DNA of 64,000 nt, taken from a virus. The DNA lies in IMG/VR virus record IMGVR_UViG_3300031962_000002, positions 1 to 64,000 of that record. The stretch is one strand, 5' to 3'. This document shows positions 1-7,735 of the stretch, piece by piece. The notes below the pieces were generated by a model. The model was not told where the DNA came from. It saw only the letters and a list, made by a program, of their open reading frames with translations, and did not search any database. Each line of letters begins with the position of its first letter. The first letter of the stretch is position 1. A program made the position numbers and the translations under genes.

Positions 1-1
1 G

Positions 2-592
2 GACAAGCTGAGTGCCTACACCCTGAACAATCTGAGTGCCGACACCCTGAACAAGCTGAGTGCCGACACCCTGAACAAGCTGAGTGCCTACACCCTGAAC
101 AATCTGAGTGCCTACACCCTGAACAAGCTGAGTGCCGACACCCTGAACAATCTGAGTGCCGACACCCTGAAAAATCTGAGTGCCTACACCCTGAACAAGC
201 TGAGTGCCTACACCCTGAACAAGCTGAGTGAGGAAAAGAAAAAAGAAATTAAAGAATTTTGGGATTCTGTTCCTAAATTAGAAAAACCATACACTCGTCT
301 CTGGCAAGAAATTCAAACGAGAAAAAGAATTCATAATCAATCTAATTGGGGGCCTGAAAAATGTCCACAAGAAGCAAATGTTTGCGGAACAGCAATGTGT
401 ACTGCTGGTCATTTGGTGAATATGGCTGGTGCAAGGGGATATGAATTAAAACAAGAATTTGGATGGGCACGCGCTGCTTCTATCATTCATCAAAAATCAT
501 GTCCTGATTTGCCTGAACAAAACTATGGTTCAATCCCTCAAGAATGGGCTTTGGCTTATATCGAAGAAATGGCAGAAAGAGAAAAAATTTAA
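2..592 (+). CDS. 5'-truncated repeat protein with cysteine-containing C-terminal domain
   Basis: The reading frame is open from the window edge to the TAA at 590-592, so the true start lies outside. The first ~73 residues are nine near-identical 8-residue units of the form KLSADTLN, in which only D/Y and K/N vary. A charged linker and a ~110-residue domain follow, with the pattern CGTAMCTAGHLVNMAG and then G-x2-L. I recall CGT-x2-C-x-AG domains after repeat solenoids in phage and bacterial hypothetical proteins, but no function is known to me. The gene ends one base before the integrase ATG at 594, so the two are probably co-transcribed. The frame is certain; function is unknown. Confidence 0.7.
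   Translation, partial: DKLSAYTLNNLSADTLNKLSADTLNKLSAYTLNNLSAYTLNKLSADTLNNLSADTLKNLSAYTLNKLSAYTLNKLSEEKKKEIKEFWDSVPKLEKPYTRLWQEIQTRKRIHNQSNWGPEKCPQEANVCGTAMCTAGHLVNMAGARGYELKQEFGWARAASIIHQKSCPDLPEQNYGSIPQEWALAYIEEMAEREKI
5..220 (+). repeat. Nine tandem 24-bp coding repeats
   Basis: Nine contiguous 24-bp units, for example AAGCTGAGTGCC followed by GACACCCTGAAC, with a partial tenth at 221-229. Units differ almost only at GAC/TAC (Asp/Tyr), AAG/AAT (Lys/Asn) and one AAC/AAA. Such DNA-level identity implies recent expansion, contraction or gene conversion. The array continues to the window edge, so total copy number is unknown. Confidence 0.97.
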
Positions 593-593
593 A

Positions 594-1694
594 ATGAAAC
601 CACGAATTTTATATCGCGTCGTAAAAGACATTTTAAAAATCCGCATCAAGATTCACACCCAAGAACCGGGCGTCTACGACACTGGTATCTTCTGCCCAAA
701 AGAAAAGTTCGATTCTGAAAAGCAAATTTGTGGATTGCCTGGAGTTCAAAACTACATGGACTCCACTTCTGAGGCCATCAAGAAAATATTTATCCCGGGC
801 ATGACACCTGAAATGTTATGGGAAGAATTTGTACGTCAGCGCACCGCATCATTGCAGAACCATACCGTTAAAGATGCCTTTGATTATTACATGCGCACCA
901 AAAAGGTGAAGGAATCAACCCTAGAAGATAAACGCACTCTCTTGAGTCAATTGAAAACCAAAGGTTATGCCGACAAACCTATTCGAGACATGAGCGGAGC
1001 CATCATTCGGGAGTTCATCCATAAATTGAAGTTGAGTCCTTCCAGTGAACACCAGGCGTATGTGAGACTCTGCGGAGTGTTGGGTCATTACATAGACGAG
1101 AATTCGCTAAACATTGATCTTCCCAAAGGACTTTTCAAACCATCCCCTCCCAAAGAATCGGAAGAAGATGAGTTTCTAAATTGGACAGAACTGCAAACTT
1201 TAATAGAGGCACCATTGGAAGATCCGGAAGACGCATTCCCACGCGACTTCTTCTGCTTGCTGGCTTTGAGCGGTATGGGGTTAGCAGACGGCATGATCTT
1301 CAAGCCCAAAACTCACATTTCAGAGGATGGGCGATGGCTCAAGTACAAGCGAAAAAAGACAGGTTCAGAATGTATGCTTCCTTTGTTGCCTCACGCAACG
1401 AAGATAATCGCACGCTACAAATGGCCTGTCAAATTCTCACGGCGATGGTTCCAGTACAAATGCGAAAATCTGATCAGCGATTTAGTGGGTCGCAAAATGA
1501 AATCTCATTCTGGAAGAAAAACTTTTGGGGCTATATCGTTGGAGTTGGGCTACTCGATGGAGGCGGTAGCTAAGTTCTTAGGACATTCCAACCCCATGAT
1601 CACTGCGAAATTGTATGCCCAAGTTTCGCAAGCAAAGATCGAAAGAGAAATGAAAGATTTGCCTCCAGCGATTAAAGAAATGATGGGAGTATGA
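594..1694 (+). CDS. int: Tyrosine recombinase / phage integrase
   Basis: A 366-residue site-specific recombinase, expected to integrate or excise the phage genome. The catalytic half shows HSGR near residues 304-307 (His and second Arg), LGHSN near 329 and the nucleophile Tyr341 in LYAQ. The first catalytic Arg is not visible: its box reads LSGMGLADG near residue 225. This matches Bacteroidota IntDOT-type integrases, which are known to lack Arg I. I chose the ATG at 594 over an upstream TTG because it follows the previous stop directly and avoids a long overlap. No attachment site was recognised. The family call is strong; activity is inferred. Confidence 0.88.
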   Translation: MKPRILYRVVKDILKIRIKIHTQEPGVYDTGIFCPKEKFDSEKQICGLPGVQNYMDSTSEAIKKIFIPGMTPEMLWEEFVRQRTASLQNHTVKDAFDYYMRTKKVKESTLEDKRTLLSQLKTKGYADKPIRDMSGAIIREFIHKLKLSPSSEHQAYVRLCGVLGHYIDENSLNIDLPKGLFKPSPPKESEEDEFLNWTELQTLIEAPLEDPEDAFPRDFFCLLALSGMGLADGMIFKPKTHISEDGRWLKYKRKKTGSECMLPLLPHATKIIARYKWPVKFSRRWFQYKCENLISDLVGRKMKSHSGRKTFGAISLELGYSMEAVAKFLGHSNPMITAKLYAQVSQAKIEREMKDLPPAIKEMMGV

Positions 1695-1698
1695 GTCT

Positions 1699-1803
1699 AT
1701 GAAACGATTAGCGGGACCTATGAAAGACTCGCGTAACAATTACGACTTAATAAATGGGGTTGAATACATGCAGGAAGAGGATCGTAAAAAATGCGGATTA
1801 TGA
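1699..1803 (+). CDS. Small hypothetical protein (34 aa)
   Basis: A 34-residue charged peptide encoded between the integrase stop and the next gene. Support is positional: its start lies 4 bases after the integrase stop and its TGA overlaps the ATG at 1800 as ATGA, the coupling used throughout this region. No domain is recognised. It could be a chance frame. Confidence 0.4.
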   Translation: MKRLAGPMKDSRNNYDLINGVEYMQEEDRKKCGL

Positions 1804-2156
1804 CTGACTGGAGAGGGAGTACCATCAAGGCGGGTGATACAATAGTTTTTGTAAACACTAGATCATTCCTGACAAACTTTGGAATAATGATTCCAAACGG
1901 AAATGGTCAATTTGAATTTCATAAATCAAAAGTTCAGCCACCTGATCATTGCTGGGAACCTCGCGAATATCAGACAAAAGAATTTGAAGGTGAACTGTTC
2001 TATACTTCAATGGAAATCCCCACAGACGGAATCACACGCTGGATGGTTTTAGATGATTTCACTATAAAATTTTGGCTCTCACCATCTACAATAATTTGCA
2101 TAAAAGGCAAAAGCGATAGCGAAGAAGAATATTACAAAGAATTTTTTAAAGCATGA
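1800..2156 (+). CDS. Hypothetical protein (118 aa)
   Basis: Unrecognised soluble protein. The N-terminus (WRGSTIKAGDTIVFV) resembles a small beta-barrel beginning, and the C-terminus is acidic. The ATG at 1800 is preferred over the one at 1791 because it overlaps the preceding stop. Its own stop overlaps the next start at 2153 (ATGA), so it belongs to the integrase-recombination operon. No function can be assigned. Confidence 0.65.
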   Translation: MTDWRGSTIKAGDTIVFVNTRSFLTNFGIMIPNGNGQFEFHKSKVQPPDHCWEPREYQTKEFEGELFYTSMEIPTDGITRWMVLDDFTIKFWLSPSTIICIKGKSDSEEEYYKEFFKA

Positions 2157-2389
2157 ATGAAATAGAAATCACATTGCCTAAGTATCTTGAAAATCCGGCA
2201 TTGCCTTGGATGCAATGGATACGCTACAAAGGAGAAGAATGCGTTGGGTTGGTGAATATTGAACGTTCCCTGAAAGCCAAACGGCCAATGATTGATATCC
2301 ACTACTGCATGACGAAAGCCCTTAACAATGTCGTTGAGAAAACAGTGGCTTTCAATCCAAAAAAATTTTCAAAATCCAGACTTAATTAA
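2153..2389 (+). CDS. Hypothetical protein (78 aa)
   Basis: Small basic protein starting at an ATGA overlap with the upstream gene and ending 17 bases before the annealing-protein gene. It begins MNEIEITLPKYLENPALPW and has no recognisable motif. Its place directly before a recombination pair suggests an accessory role, but that is context only. Confidence 0.6.
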   Translation: MNEIEITLPKYLENPALPWMQWIRYKGEECVGLVNIERSLKAKRPMIDIHYCMTKALNNVVEKTVAFNPKKFSKSRLN

Positions 2390-2406
2390 AAAAAACAACA
2401 AACTAT

Positions 2407-3309
2407 ATGAGCAAAGAAGAAGAAGAAGTAACCATTGTAGAGACAACTCCAGACGCAATATTCCAGGCCGATAAAGCCCAGATTGATCAGCAAATTGCAA
2501 CTGCCCATGCCTTCCCTCGCAACATCACCCGGGCAACCAACAATTCAGTAGCTATTGTCACTATGGACAAAGAAACCGCTGAAACTTGCACTTATTCTGT
2601 GCCCCGTGGTGGAAAGGCGATCACAGGACCATCTGTATATCTTGCCAAAATCATTGCCCAGCAATGGGGTAATCTCCGAGTGGAAGCCAAAGTAGTTTCA
2701 ATTGATGCCAAACAAGTAACCTCCCATTCTGTTTGTTGGGATCTCGAGAGCAATTTGGCTATCAAAGTGGAAGTCAAACGTTCAATTGTTGGAAGACAAG
2801 GACGCTTTAACGATGACATGATCACGGTCACTGGCAATGCTGCAAATTCAATTGCTTTGCGTAACGCTGTTTTGGCCGTAGTTCCAAAAGCTGTGGTAGA
2901 TAAAGTCTACCGTGCAGCCAAAGAAACCATCACAGGCGATGTCTCCGATGAAACCAAACTGAAAGCAAAGCGGCGCCAGGTGGTAAATGGCTTGAAGGAC
3001 ACCTACAATGTCAGTGAAGCTGAGGTTTTGTCCGCCATTGGCAAAGCCGCACTTGATCATTTGACCGCTGATGATTTGGTTGTACTTATCGGTATTGGCA
3101 CAGCCATCAAAGACGGAGACACAACCGTAGACTATGCTTTCAAAAAGGCAAAGGATGTTCGCCCAGATATCAACAAGGAAGAGGAAAGGATAGCATTATT
3201 GATAAAAGATGCTACTACTACCGAAGAATTAAAGAAGTATGGCAAAAATTTGCCCACAACTTTGACTGATCTATACAATCAGCGCCTTATTGACCTCAAA
3301 GGAAAATAA
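2407..3309 (+). CDS. Putative single-strand annealing / recombination protein
   Basis: A 300-residue protein. The central region (GKAITGPSVYLAKIIAQQWG near residues 69-88, then CWDLESN) matches a phage protein type I recall as conserved and usually encoded beside exonuclease genes. Residues 185-260 are helical and Lys-rich, and the N-terminus is acidic. The next large gene is a PD-(D/E)XK nuclease, the classic annealing-protein/exonuclease arrangement (RecT/RecE, Red beta/exo), so a role in annealing or phage recombination is inferred from context and weak similarity. The AT-rich spacer lacks a strong Shine-Dalgarno, as is usual for Bacteroidota. It could instead be a DNA-binding replication accessory. 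Confidence 0.6.
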   Translation: MSKEEEEVTIVETTPDAIFQADKAQIDQQIATAHAFPRNITRATNNSVAIVTMDKETAETCTYSVPRGGKAITGPSVYLAKIIAQQWGNLRVEAKVVSIDAKQVTSHSVCWDLESNLAIKVEVKRSIVGRQGRFNDDMITVTGNAANSIALRNAVLAVVPKAVVDKVYRAAKETITGDVSDETKLKAKRRQVVNGLKDTYNVSEAEVLSAIGKAALDHLTADDLVVLIGIGTAIKDGDTTVDYAFKKAKDVRPDINKEEERIALLIKDATTTEELKKYGKNLPTTLTDLYNQRLIDLKGK

Positions 3310-3320
3310 TTGTATATTTG
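3289..3320 (+). promoter_or_regulatory. Candidate Bacteroidota-type promoter
   Basis: ATTG at 3289-3292, a 20-base spacer, then TATATTTG at 3313-3320, which fits the -7 consensus TAnnTTTG exactly. Transcription would begin around 3325-3328, at or just after the ATG at 3323, so it more plausibly serves the nuclease gene at 3493. The spacer equals that of the promoters at 28383 and 29143. Confidence 0.4.
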
Positions 3321-3322
3321 CC

Positions 3323-3496
3323 ATGCAATCCAACATTGAAAACATCAAAGATATACCGCGTCATTTGTGCCTATTGCTGATTCTCAGCGGTTGGATTGCC
3401 GCATTTGGCGCGGTTGTATTTTTTATGAACACTAAACCACTCCAGCAATTGATCGAATACTGTAATAATGTGATCAAACTATATTTAGGATTATGA
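3323..3496 (+). CDS. Small single-pass membrane protein (57 aa)
   Basis: Begins at the ATG at 3323. An upstream non-ATG start would overlap the preceding gene. One hydrophobic segment (LCLLLILSGWIAAFGAVVFF, residues ~16-35) predicts a single inner-membrane helix with a short hydrophilic tail. Its stop overlaps the nuclease start as ATGA at 3493. No family recognised. It lies between the annealing protein and its nuclease, and the reason for a membrane protein there is unclear. Confidence 0.55.
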   Translation: MQSNIENIKDIPRHLCLLLILSGWIAAFGAVVFFMNTKPLQQLIEYCNNVIKLYLGL

Positions 3497-4407
3497 ACAT
3501 CGACGAAATTTTAATACGAGCCAGCGCCACGGGGGATATCATGACTTCATCAAGAGATGGAGAAATAACCGAAACTCAACTAAAAACAGTTGCAGAACTT
3601 CTGGAAAAGCGGAAGACCAAACCGCTCACCGACAACCAGGAAAAGGAATTGGCCCGGTTGATCGACAAACGTGACAACCCTGAACTGTCCGAAACTTGCA
3701 AAAAGCGCCTTATCAAGGTGTACGCGCAGGAGATGTTTGGCCGGACGGAGGAAATAGGCAGCAAATACTTGGAGAAGGGCACCACGGTAGAAGAAAACTC
3801 CATAACCCTGTTTTCCAGAGTCAATAAGAAGTCCTTCAAAAAGAACGAAAAGCGCCTATTTAATCGCTTCCTGACGGGACTCCCTGACCTATACGACGGC
3901 GCCGACGCCATCGAGGACGCTGAAGAGGTGATAGATGTAAAAAGTTCATGGTCTTTAATTACGTATTTAAACGCCACTGTGGACAAGAAGATGAACCACG
4001 ACTACAAATGGCAGGGCAACTCCTATCTGGGCCTATTGGTCAAAGCAAAGCGTTTTAGGCTGGCTTATTGCCTTGTCAACACGCCCGCAAAACTGATCAC
4101 AGACGAGAAATTCAAGATTGCTAGGCAAATGGACCTTATTGACCCCAGCATCAGCCCAGACTATATCGAGAAATGCAAGCAAATTGAGCGGAATCACATC
4201 TTTGATCTGGCTCAGTTTAATACGGACTATCCAGGCTTTGACTTCCAAAGCGATTTGAACGAGTGGAAGTTTGATATCTCGAAGGAGAAAAGGGTTCACC
4301 AGTTGGTTTTTGACCGAAATGAAGCTGAAATTGGTCAATTGTACAAAAGAGTGCCAGAATGCCGAAATTGGATACGTGACACTTTTTTAAAGGATTCTCC
4401 CCAATAA
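3493..4407 (+). CDS. PD-(D/E)XK exonuclease-like protein
   Basis: A 304-residue nuclease-like protein. The signature is LTGLPDLYD (residues ~128-136, metal-binding Asp), VIDVKSSW (~146-153, the D-x-K pair) and WQGNSYLG (~173-180, the Gln motif), in the order and spacing of RecB/YqaJ/lambda-exonuclease nucleases. The N-terminal ~95 residues are charged and helical, and the C-terminus is unassigned. Predicted role: resecting double-stranded DNA ends to feed the annealing protein at 2407, for recombination, concatemer formation or repair. Its start overlaps the stop of the small membrane protein. Motif evidence is good; polarity and partner are inferred. Confidence 0.8.
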   Translation: MNIDEILIRASATGDIMTSSRDGEITETQLKTVAELLEKRKTKPLTDNQEKELARLIDKRDNPELSETCKKRLIKVYAQEMFGRTEEIGSKYLEKGTTVEENSITLFSRVNKKSFKKNEKRLFNRFLTGLPDLYDGADAIEDAEEVIDVKSSWSLITYLNATVDKKMNHDYKWQGNSYLGLLVKAKRFRLAYCLVNTPAKLITDEKFKIARQMDLIDPSISPDYIEKCKQIERNHIFDLAQFNTDYPGFDFQSDLNEWKFDISKEKRVHQLVFDRNEAEIGQLYKRVPECRNWIRDTFLKDSPQ

Positions 4408-4423
4408 GTACTAATAGAGCAAA

Positions 4424-5545
4424 ATGAAACCCCATGTGGATAGTGCCTCAAAATTTAAGACAAACATTTCTTTCTGCACGGGGTCACGAGGACTTGAACG
4501 TGGAATTGAAAGAACTGGCACAAAACTCCGAACACTCGCTCATGTGGAGATCGAAGCCTTTATCTGCGAAAATCTGGTTCAACAAATGGAGCAAGGTGTA
4601 TTGGATGAAGCACCTATCTGGACGAATCTTAAAACCTTCAACGGAAAGCCTTTTCGCGGAATGGTGGACATCCTCACAGGAGGTTATCCTTGCCAACCGT
4701 TTTCAGTTGCCGGACAACGAAAAGGAACAGAAGACCCACGACATCTCTGGCCATACATTAAAGACCTCATCAGAACAATTAGACCTGTTTGCTGCTTCTT
4801 CGAGAACGTCCCAGGACATATCACACTTGGCTATAGAGAGGTCAGATCAGATTTGGAACAACTTGGTTACACGGTTGAAGAAGGAATATTCAGTGCGGAA
4901 GAAGTTGGTGCTCCTCACCAGAGAAAAAGATTGTTCATTATTGCTGTGGACAACTCATACTGCCAACGATTCAAACAGGACAACAAAATACAAACAAGGA
5001 GGAACTCCATTGAGTATGCAAGTTCGTCAATGGGCAACACCGAAATCAAATGCCGCAAACAGTCCGGGGTTTCATGGACAAGGTGGACAAGATTTACAAA
5101 CTCAAGTAGTGAACTGGTCTACACCGGATACATCGGACGATGGGCATCCGAAAAACGGATTGACCCCAACAAACAGAAGGAAAGGGGCCGAAGAACTTTT
5201 ACCAAGGAATATATTGGCCATCTCCAACATTGCGGAAGCGAACAAGATTCCGAACAAAGCGAATTACGGTCAAATTGCATTATCGAACCATCCAGCTATC
5301 GTTGGCAAACCATTACGACCAAAGGCATTGAAGGACAGGAAGGGAATAGATGGCCAGCCAGACCAGGTCAGGAACAATTCGAATGGGAAGAACCTCATGT
5401 TGAATCCCGCATGGGTCTTTCAATTGATGGGTACAACTTTAGAGAAGACCTTCTTCGCATGGCGGGAAATTCCGTTGTCGAACAAACGGCAGAGAAAGCA
5501 TGGATAACACTTTGGAATAAATTTGACCTCACCCTAAACGTATAG
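4424..5545 (+). CDS. DNA C5-cytosine methyltransferase
   Basis: A 373-residue methyltransferase transferring a methyl group from AdoMet to C5 of cytosine. Motif I-like FCTGSRGLE lies near residue 17, motif IV GGYPCQPFS with the catalytic Cys near 86-94, motif VI ENVPG near 127, motif VIII HQRKRLF near 165 and motif X AGNSV near 347. The variable region ~190-330 should be the target-recognition domain; the site cannot be read from sequence. No cognate restriction endonuclease is adjacent, so an orphan phage enzyme masking DNA from host restriction is most likely. It sits 16 bases after the nuclease gene. Confidence 0.93.
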   Translation: MKPHVDSASKFKTNISFCTGSRGLERGIERTGTKLRTLAHVEIEAFICENLVQQMEQGVLDEAPIWTNLKTFNGKPFRGMVDILTGGYPCQPFSVAGQRKGTEDPRHLWPYIKDLIRTIRPVCCFFENVPGHITLGYREVRSDLEQLGYTVEEGIFSAEEVGAPHQRKRLFIIAVDNSYCQRFKQDNKIQTRRNSIEYASSSMGNTEIKCRKQSGVSWTRWTRFTNSSSELVYTGYIGRWASEKRIDPNKQKERGRRTFTKEYIGHLQHCGSEQDSEQSELRSNCIIEPSSYRWQTITTKGIEGQEGNRWPARPGQEQFEWEEPHVESRMGLSIDGYNFREDLLRMAGNSVVEQTAEKAWITLWNKFDLTLNV

Positions 5546-5552
5546 AGCACCT

Positions 5553-5729
5553 ATGACACAAGAATGGATAAAAACAAGCGAACGAAAACCAGAAGATTAT
5601 CAATATGTTTTAATTTGGGATTCCAGAGACAAATTTATGTCAGTTGGATATTTTGTCCCATCTCAATCAAAAATACCATCCTATAATACTCACTGGATGC
5701 CCTTACCCTCACCCCCAAAACAATCTTGA
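5553..5729 (+). CDS. DUF551-like protein (58 aa)
   Basis: Starts 7 bases after the methyltransferase stop. It opens with MTQEWIKTSERKP, has a central YVLIWDS strand and ends with THWMPLPSPP. That is the DUF551 pattern (W-I-x3-RLP start, VLV strand, final THWMPLP) found in many phage genomes. The function of the family is not known to me. The full-length match to the domain makes the gene credible despite its size. Confidence 0.72.
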   Translation: MTQEWIKTSERKPEDYQYVLIWDSRDKFMSVGYFVPSQSKIPSYNTHWMPLPSPPKQS

Positions 5730-5733
5730 TCTT

Positions 5734-5919
5734 ATGAGCAAACATATCGAACAACCAAAATGTAAATCATGCGGTAAACTATTAATTGGTAAAAATGCCA
5801 TTGAGGTTGGTTACTGCGTTCCATGCTATCACGCGATGATGGCCGATGACGAAGATGATGAGCCTATAATTGTTCCTGAATGGATAAAAGACCACAATGA
5901 AGATCCTCGTAACCACTAA
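5734..5919 (+). CDS. Small zinc-ribbon protein (61 aa)
   Basis: Two Cys pairs, CKSCGK near residues 10-15 and CVPCYH near 28-33, form a plausible four-Cys zinc site. An acidic stretch (ADDEDDE) and a short tail follow. The ATG at 5734 is chosen because an upstream start would overlap the DUF551 gene. Phage zinc ribbons are often DNA- or protein-binding adaptors; no specific role can be stated. Confidence 0.62.
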   Translation: MSKHIEQPKCKSCGKLLIGKNAIEVGYCVPCYHAMMADDEDDEPIIVPEWIKDHNEDPRNH

Positions 5920-5932
5920 CCCACTATAAGAG

Positions 5933-6145
5933 ATGAAAACCCAAACAGGCTTCCAGATTAATGTTCAAATCAATTGCGAAACAGAACAGGAAATTTTGAC
6001 ACATCTTTCAGTCATTCGGTCTAACATTAAAAAATACCTAAATCGGCCTGACAATGCTGGGGAAATTTCAGTATTGCCCGTTAATTTTGAGGATAACAAT
6101 TGCTATGGCACTCATGAAGTAAATATAATCGCGGATTACAATTAA
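5933..6145 (+). CDS. Hypothetical protein (70 aa)
   Basis: Small protein with a strand-helix-strand look: QINVQINCETEQEILTHLSV, a Lys/Asn-rich helix, then HEVNIIADYN. It has no recognised family. It lies 13 bases after the zinc-ribbon gene in the same run of small plus-strand genes, which suits early phage accessory functions. Confidence 0.55.
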   Translation: MKTQTGFQINVQINCETEQEILTHLSVIRSNIKKYLNRPDNAGEISVLPVNFEDNNCYGTHEVNIIADYN

Positions 6146-6157
6146 CCAGCCCAAGCC

Positions 6158-6838
6158 ATGACTCCCTTCATCCCCAAATATGCAATGTTTCAGCCCGGAA
6201 AAATTCTGGTGACTATAGAGCCGATGCCTATTAGACTCAGAGTATCATTATCCTGCAATGAGAACTGCAATGGAGAATGCGGTGAAGTTTGCCCTATAAT
6301 CCAGGCCAATAAAATTAAATTAAAAGATTATGATGAAAAATATAGGGACTGGCTCGCCTCCTTCACCATCGAAGTAGACCAAGAGCAAGACAAGGAATTT
6401 ATTTTCAATAAACTTTGCAAAGAATATTCATTATTGTCCGGCTCTACAGAGTTCGGCAAGCCCTACGCTATTGAAGGAGTTGAGGGGGAGATTATAGACA
6501 GACCAAAACAAATTTTTAATAGTCCAAATTCAAGATTAATGAATAATAAAATTGCCCGCTTAAAGAAGCCCACGGAGCAGGAGGAACAAAAGGAGAAATC
6601 TATTCTCGAAGGTTGGGAAAAAGAATGGGAGGAAGTAAACCACCAAATTAAAGAAGGTGTTAACCCGCATGCTTTTAGACTTGGCTGGCTCTACGGCAAG
6701 AAGTCTGCCCCAAGCGTGAAGGGGGAGACAGACCAAAATCAACTTTGGATAGAGGCAATCAGATTATACAATTTAAAAGAGCACACCCAAGACGGAAGAG
6801 ATTTAATAATGAAGAATTTCACAATTAATCGAAAATAA
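6158..6838 (+). CDS. Hypothetical protein with Cys-rich N-terminus (226 aa)
   Basis: Residues ~33-46 contain four Cys (CNENCNGECGEVC), a possible metal site. The middle is charged, and residues ~150-180 contain a HAFRLGWLYGKK helix. The last ~35 residues (DQNQLWIEA to NFTINRK) recur in the next gene's C-terminus (DQSQLWVEM to NFHITRK), so the two share a terminal module. Function unknown. Confidence 0.6.
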   Translation: MTPFIPKYAMFQPGKILVTIEPMPIRLRVSLSCNENCNGECGEVCPIIQANKIKLKDYDEKYRDWLASFTIEVDQEQDKEFIFNKLCKEYSLLSGSTEFGKPYAIEGVEGEIIDRPKQIFNSPNSRLMNNKIARLKKPTEQEEQKEKSILEGWEKEWEEVNHQIKEGVNPHAFRLGWLYGKKSAPSVKGETDQNQLWIEAIRLYNLKEHTQDGRDLIMKNFTINRK

Positions 6839-6840
6839 AA

Positions 6841-7122
6841 ATGACACCAAGAGAATTTTTGAGCGCATCTGGAAAAGAAATAAATTTTGATAATGAGTCT
6901 GATGATTGCGATTTGACTTGGAGTCAAATTGAAAGACTTTTATCTAATTATGCCGAAGTTAACCACCTCGAATCTTCTGCCGTGAAGGAGGAAGTTGTAG
7001 ACAGTAAAGAGCAGGAAGATCAAAGTCAATTATGGGTTGAAATGCTTTTAATGTATGAAGAGTGCAATAACAAACTCTCGACAATAGAAGAAAATTTTCA
7101 CATTACGCGCAAAACAAAATAA
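6841..7122 (+). CDS. Hypothetical protein (93 aa) sharing modules with neighbours
   Basis: Starts 2 bases after the preceding stop. The N-terminus MTPREFL resembles MTPEEFI of the gene at 7732, and the C-terminal ~33 residues resemble the end of the gene at 6158. It looks like a mosaic of small exchangeable modules. No catalytic motif is visible; an adaptor or host-interaction role is possible but unsupported. Confidence 0.58.
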   Translation: MTPREFLSASGKEINFDNESDDCDLTWSQIERLLSNYAEVNHLESSAVKEEVVDSKEQEDQSQLWVEMLLMYEECNNKLSTIEENFHITRKTK

Positions 7123-7124
7123 TC

Positions 7125-7367
7125 ATGGCACGAAGAACAAAATTTAAACTTCAAGACGGTGAATCTATAGCGCAGCCTGGGAATGCTGAATTGCATATTA
7201 CTGGGACAGGGCCGCGCGCATATTTATGGATTGGGGGCAAAGGTTGTTATGCAACTCTTTCAGGAATGAAAACGCTTGAATCTTTAGCAGCTTCAATTTA
7301 TAGGGCATTGGGACATGAGCCTGCATGGATGCATCGAGGTGATAAGAAATGGAAAAAATCTAAATAA
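7125..7367 (+). CDS. Hypothetical protein (80 aa)
   Basis: Compact, likely beta-rich protein (HITGTGPRAYLWIGG, GCYATLSGMKTLESL) with a strongly basic tail (KKWKKSK), so nucleic-acid binding is possible. It starts 2 bases after the previous gene. No family recognised. Confidence 0.55.
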   Translation: MARRTKFKLQDGESIAQPGNAELHITGTGPRAYLWIGGKGCYATLSGMKTLESLAASIYRALGHEPAWMHRGDKKWKKSK

Positions 7368-7378
7368 TCTAAATAATC

Positions 7379-7639
7379 ATGGCTTTAACACTTCAACAGG
7401 CTAAGGATGAAATTGCTAAAAAATGGGGATTGCCGGATTTTAAAAGTCTTATGAGACAAGGACGACCTTCTGATAATTTAGATTCCTTCTTTAATGCAGT
7501 ATCCGAACTATATTGCCAATCTCAAAAGGCAGAAGCATGGGAAGAGGGATTCCAAAAAGGCTATGATTGGCGAAATATTCAAGCAGCCGGAAGAACAGTC
7601 GGTGACAAATCAAAATCATCTAATCCTTATAAACCATGA
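7379..7639 (+). CDS. Hypothetical protein (86 aa)
   Basis: Mostly helical small protein (QQAKDEIAKKWGLPDFKSLM, then AEAWEEGFQKGYDWRN) of a type common in phages of Bacteroidota. It ends in SNPYKP and a TGA at 7637-7639. The frame stays open after this TGA for 31 codons encoding a membrane-like peptide (next entry). Function unknown. Confidence 0.55.
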   Translation: MALTLQQAKDEIAKKWGLPDFKSLMRQGRPSDNLDSFFNAVSELYCQSQKAEAWEEGFQKGYDWRNIQAAGRTVGDKSKSSNPYKP

Positions 7640-7735
7640 AACTGGCAATTTTTAATTGGTTGTTTCCTTGTATGGGGACAATTTGCTGCTTCTATTGTAA
7701 TATTTATTACGTATATCAAAAAACATAAGCCATGA
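7636..7735 (+). other. Start-less membrane-peptide frame or 30-aa ORF
   Basis: Two readings compete. An ATG at 7636 (ATGA overlap) opens a 30-codon frame ending at 7728. In-frame with the preceding gene, just past its TGA, 31 codons encode one hydrophobic helix (FLIGCFLVWGQFAASIVIFI) and a basic tail (KKHKP), ending at a TGA that overlaps the ATG at 7732. The second looks like real protein but has no start codon, so readthrough, an unusual start or decay is implied. Neither is proven. Confidence 0.35.

Noticed and set aside
5-220. CRISPR-like repeats
   Set aside because: The units are contiguous with no spacers, and stay in a reading frame; a coding repeat array explains them.
4434-5507. 357-aa open frame inside the methyltransferase gene, same strand
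   Set aside because: The other frame has all C5-methyltransferase motifs; this one has no recognisable domain.
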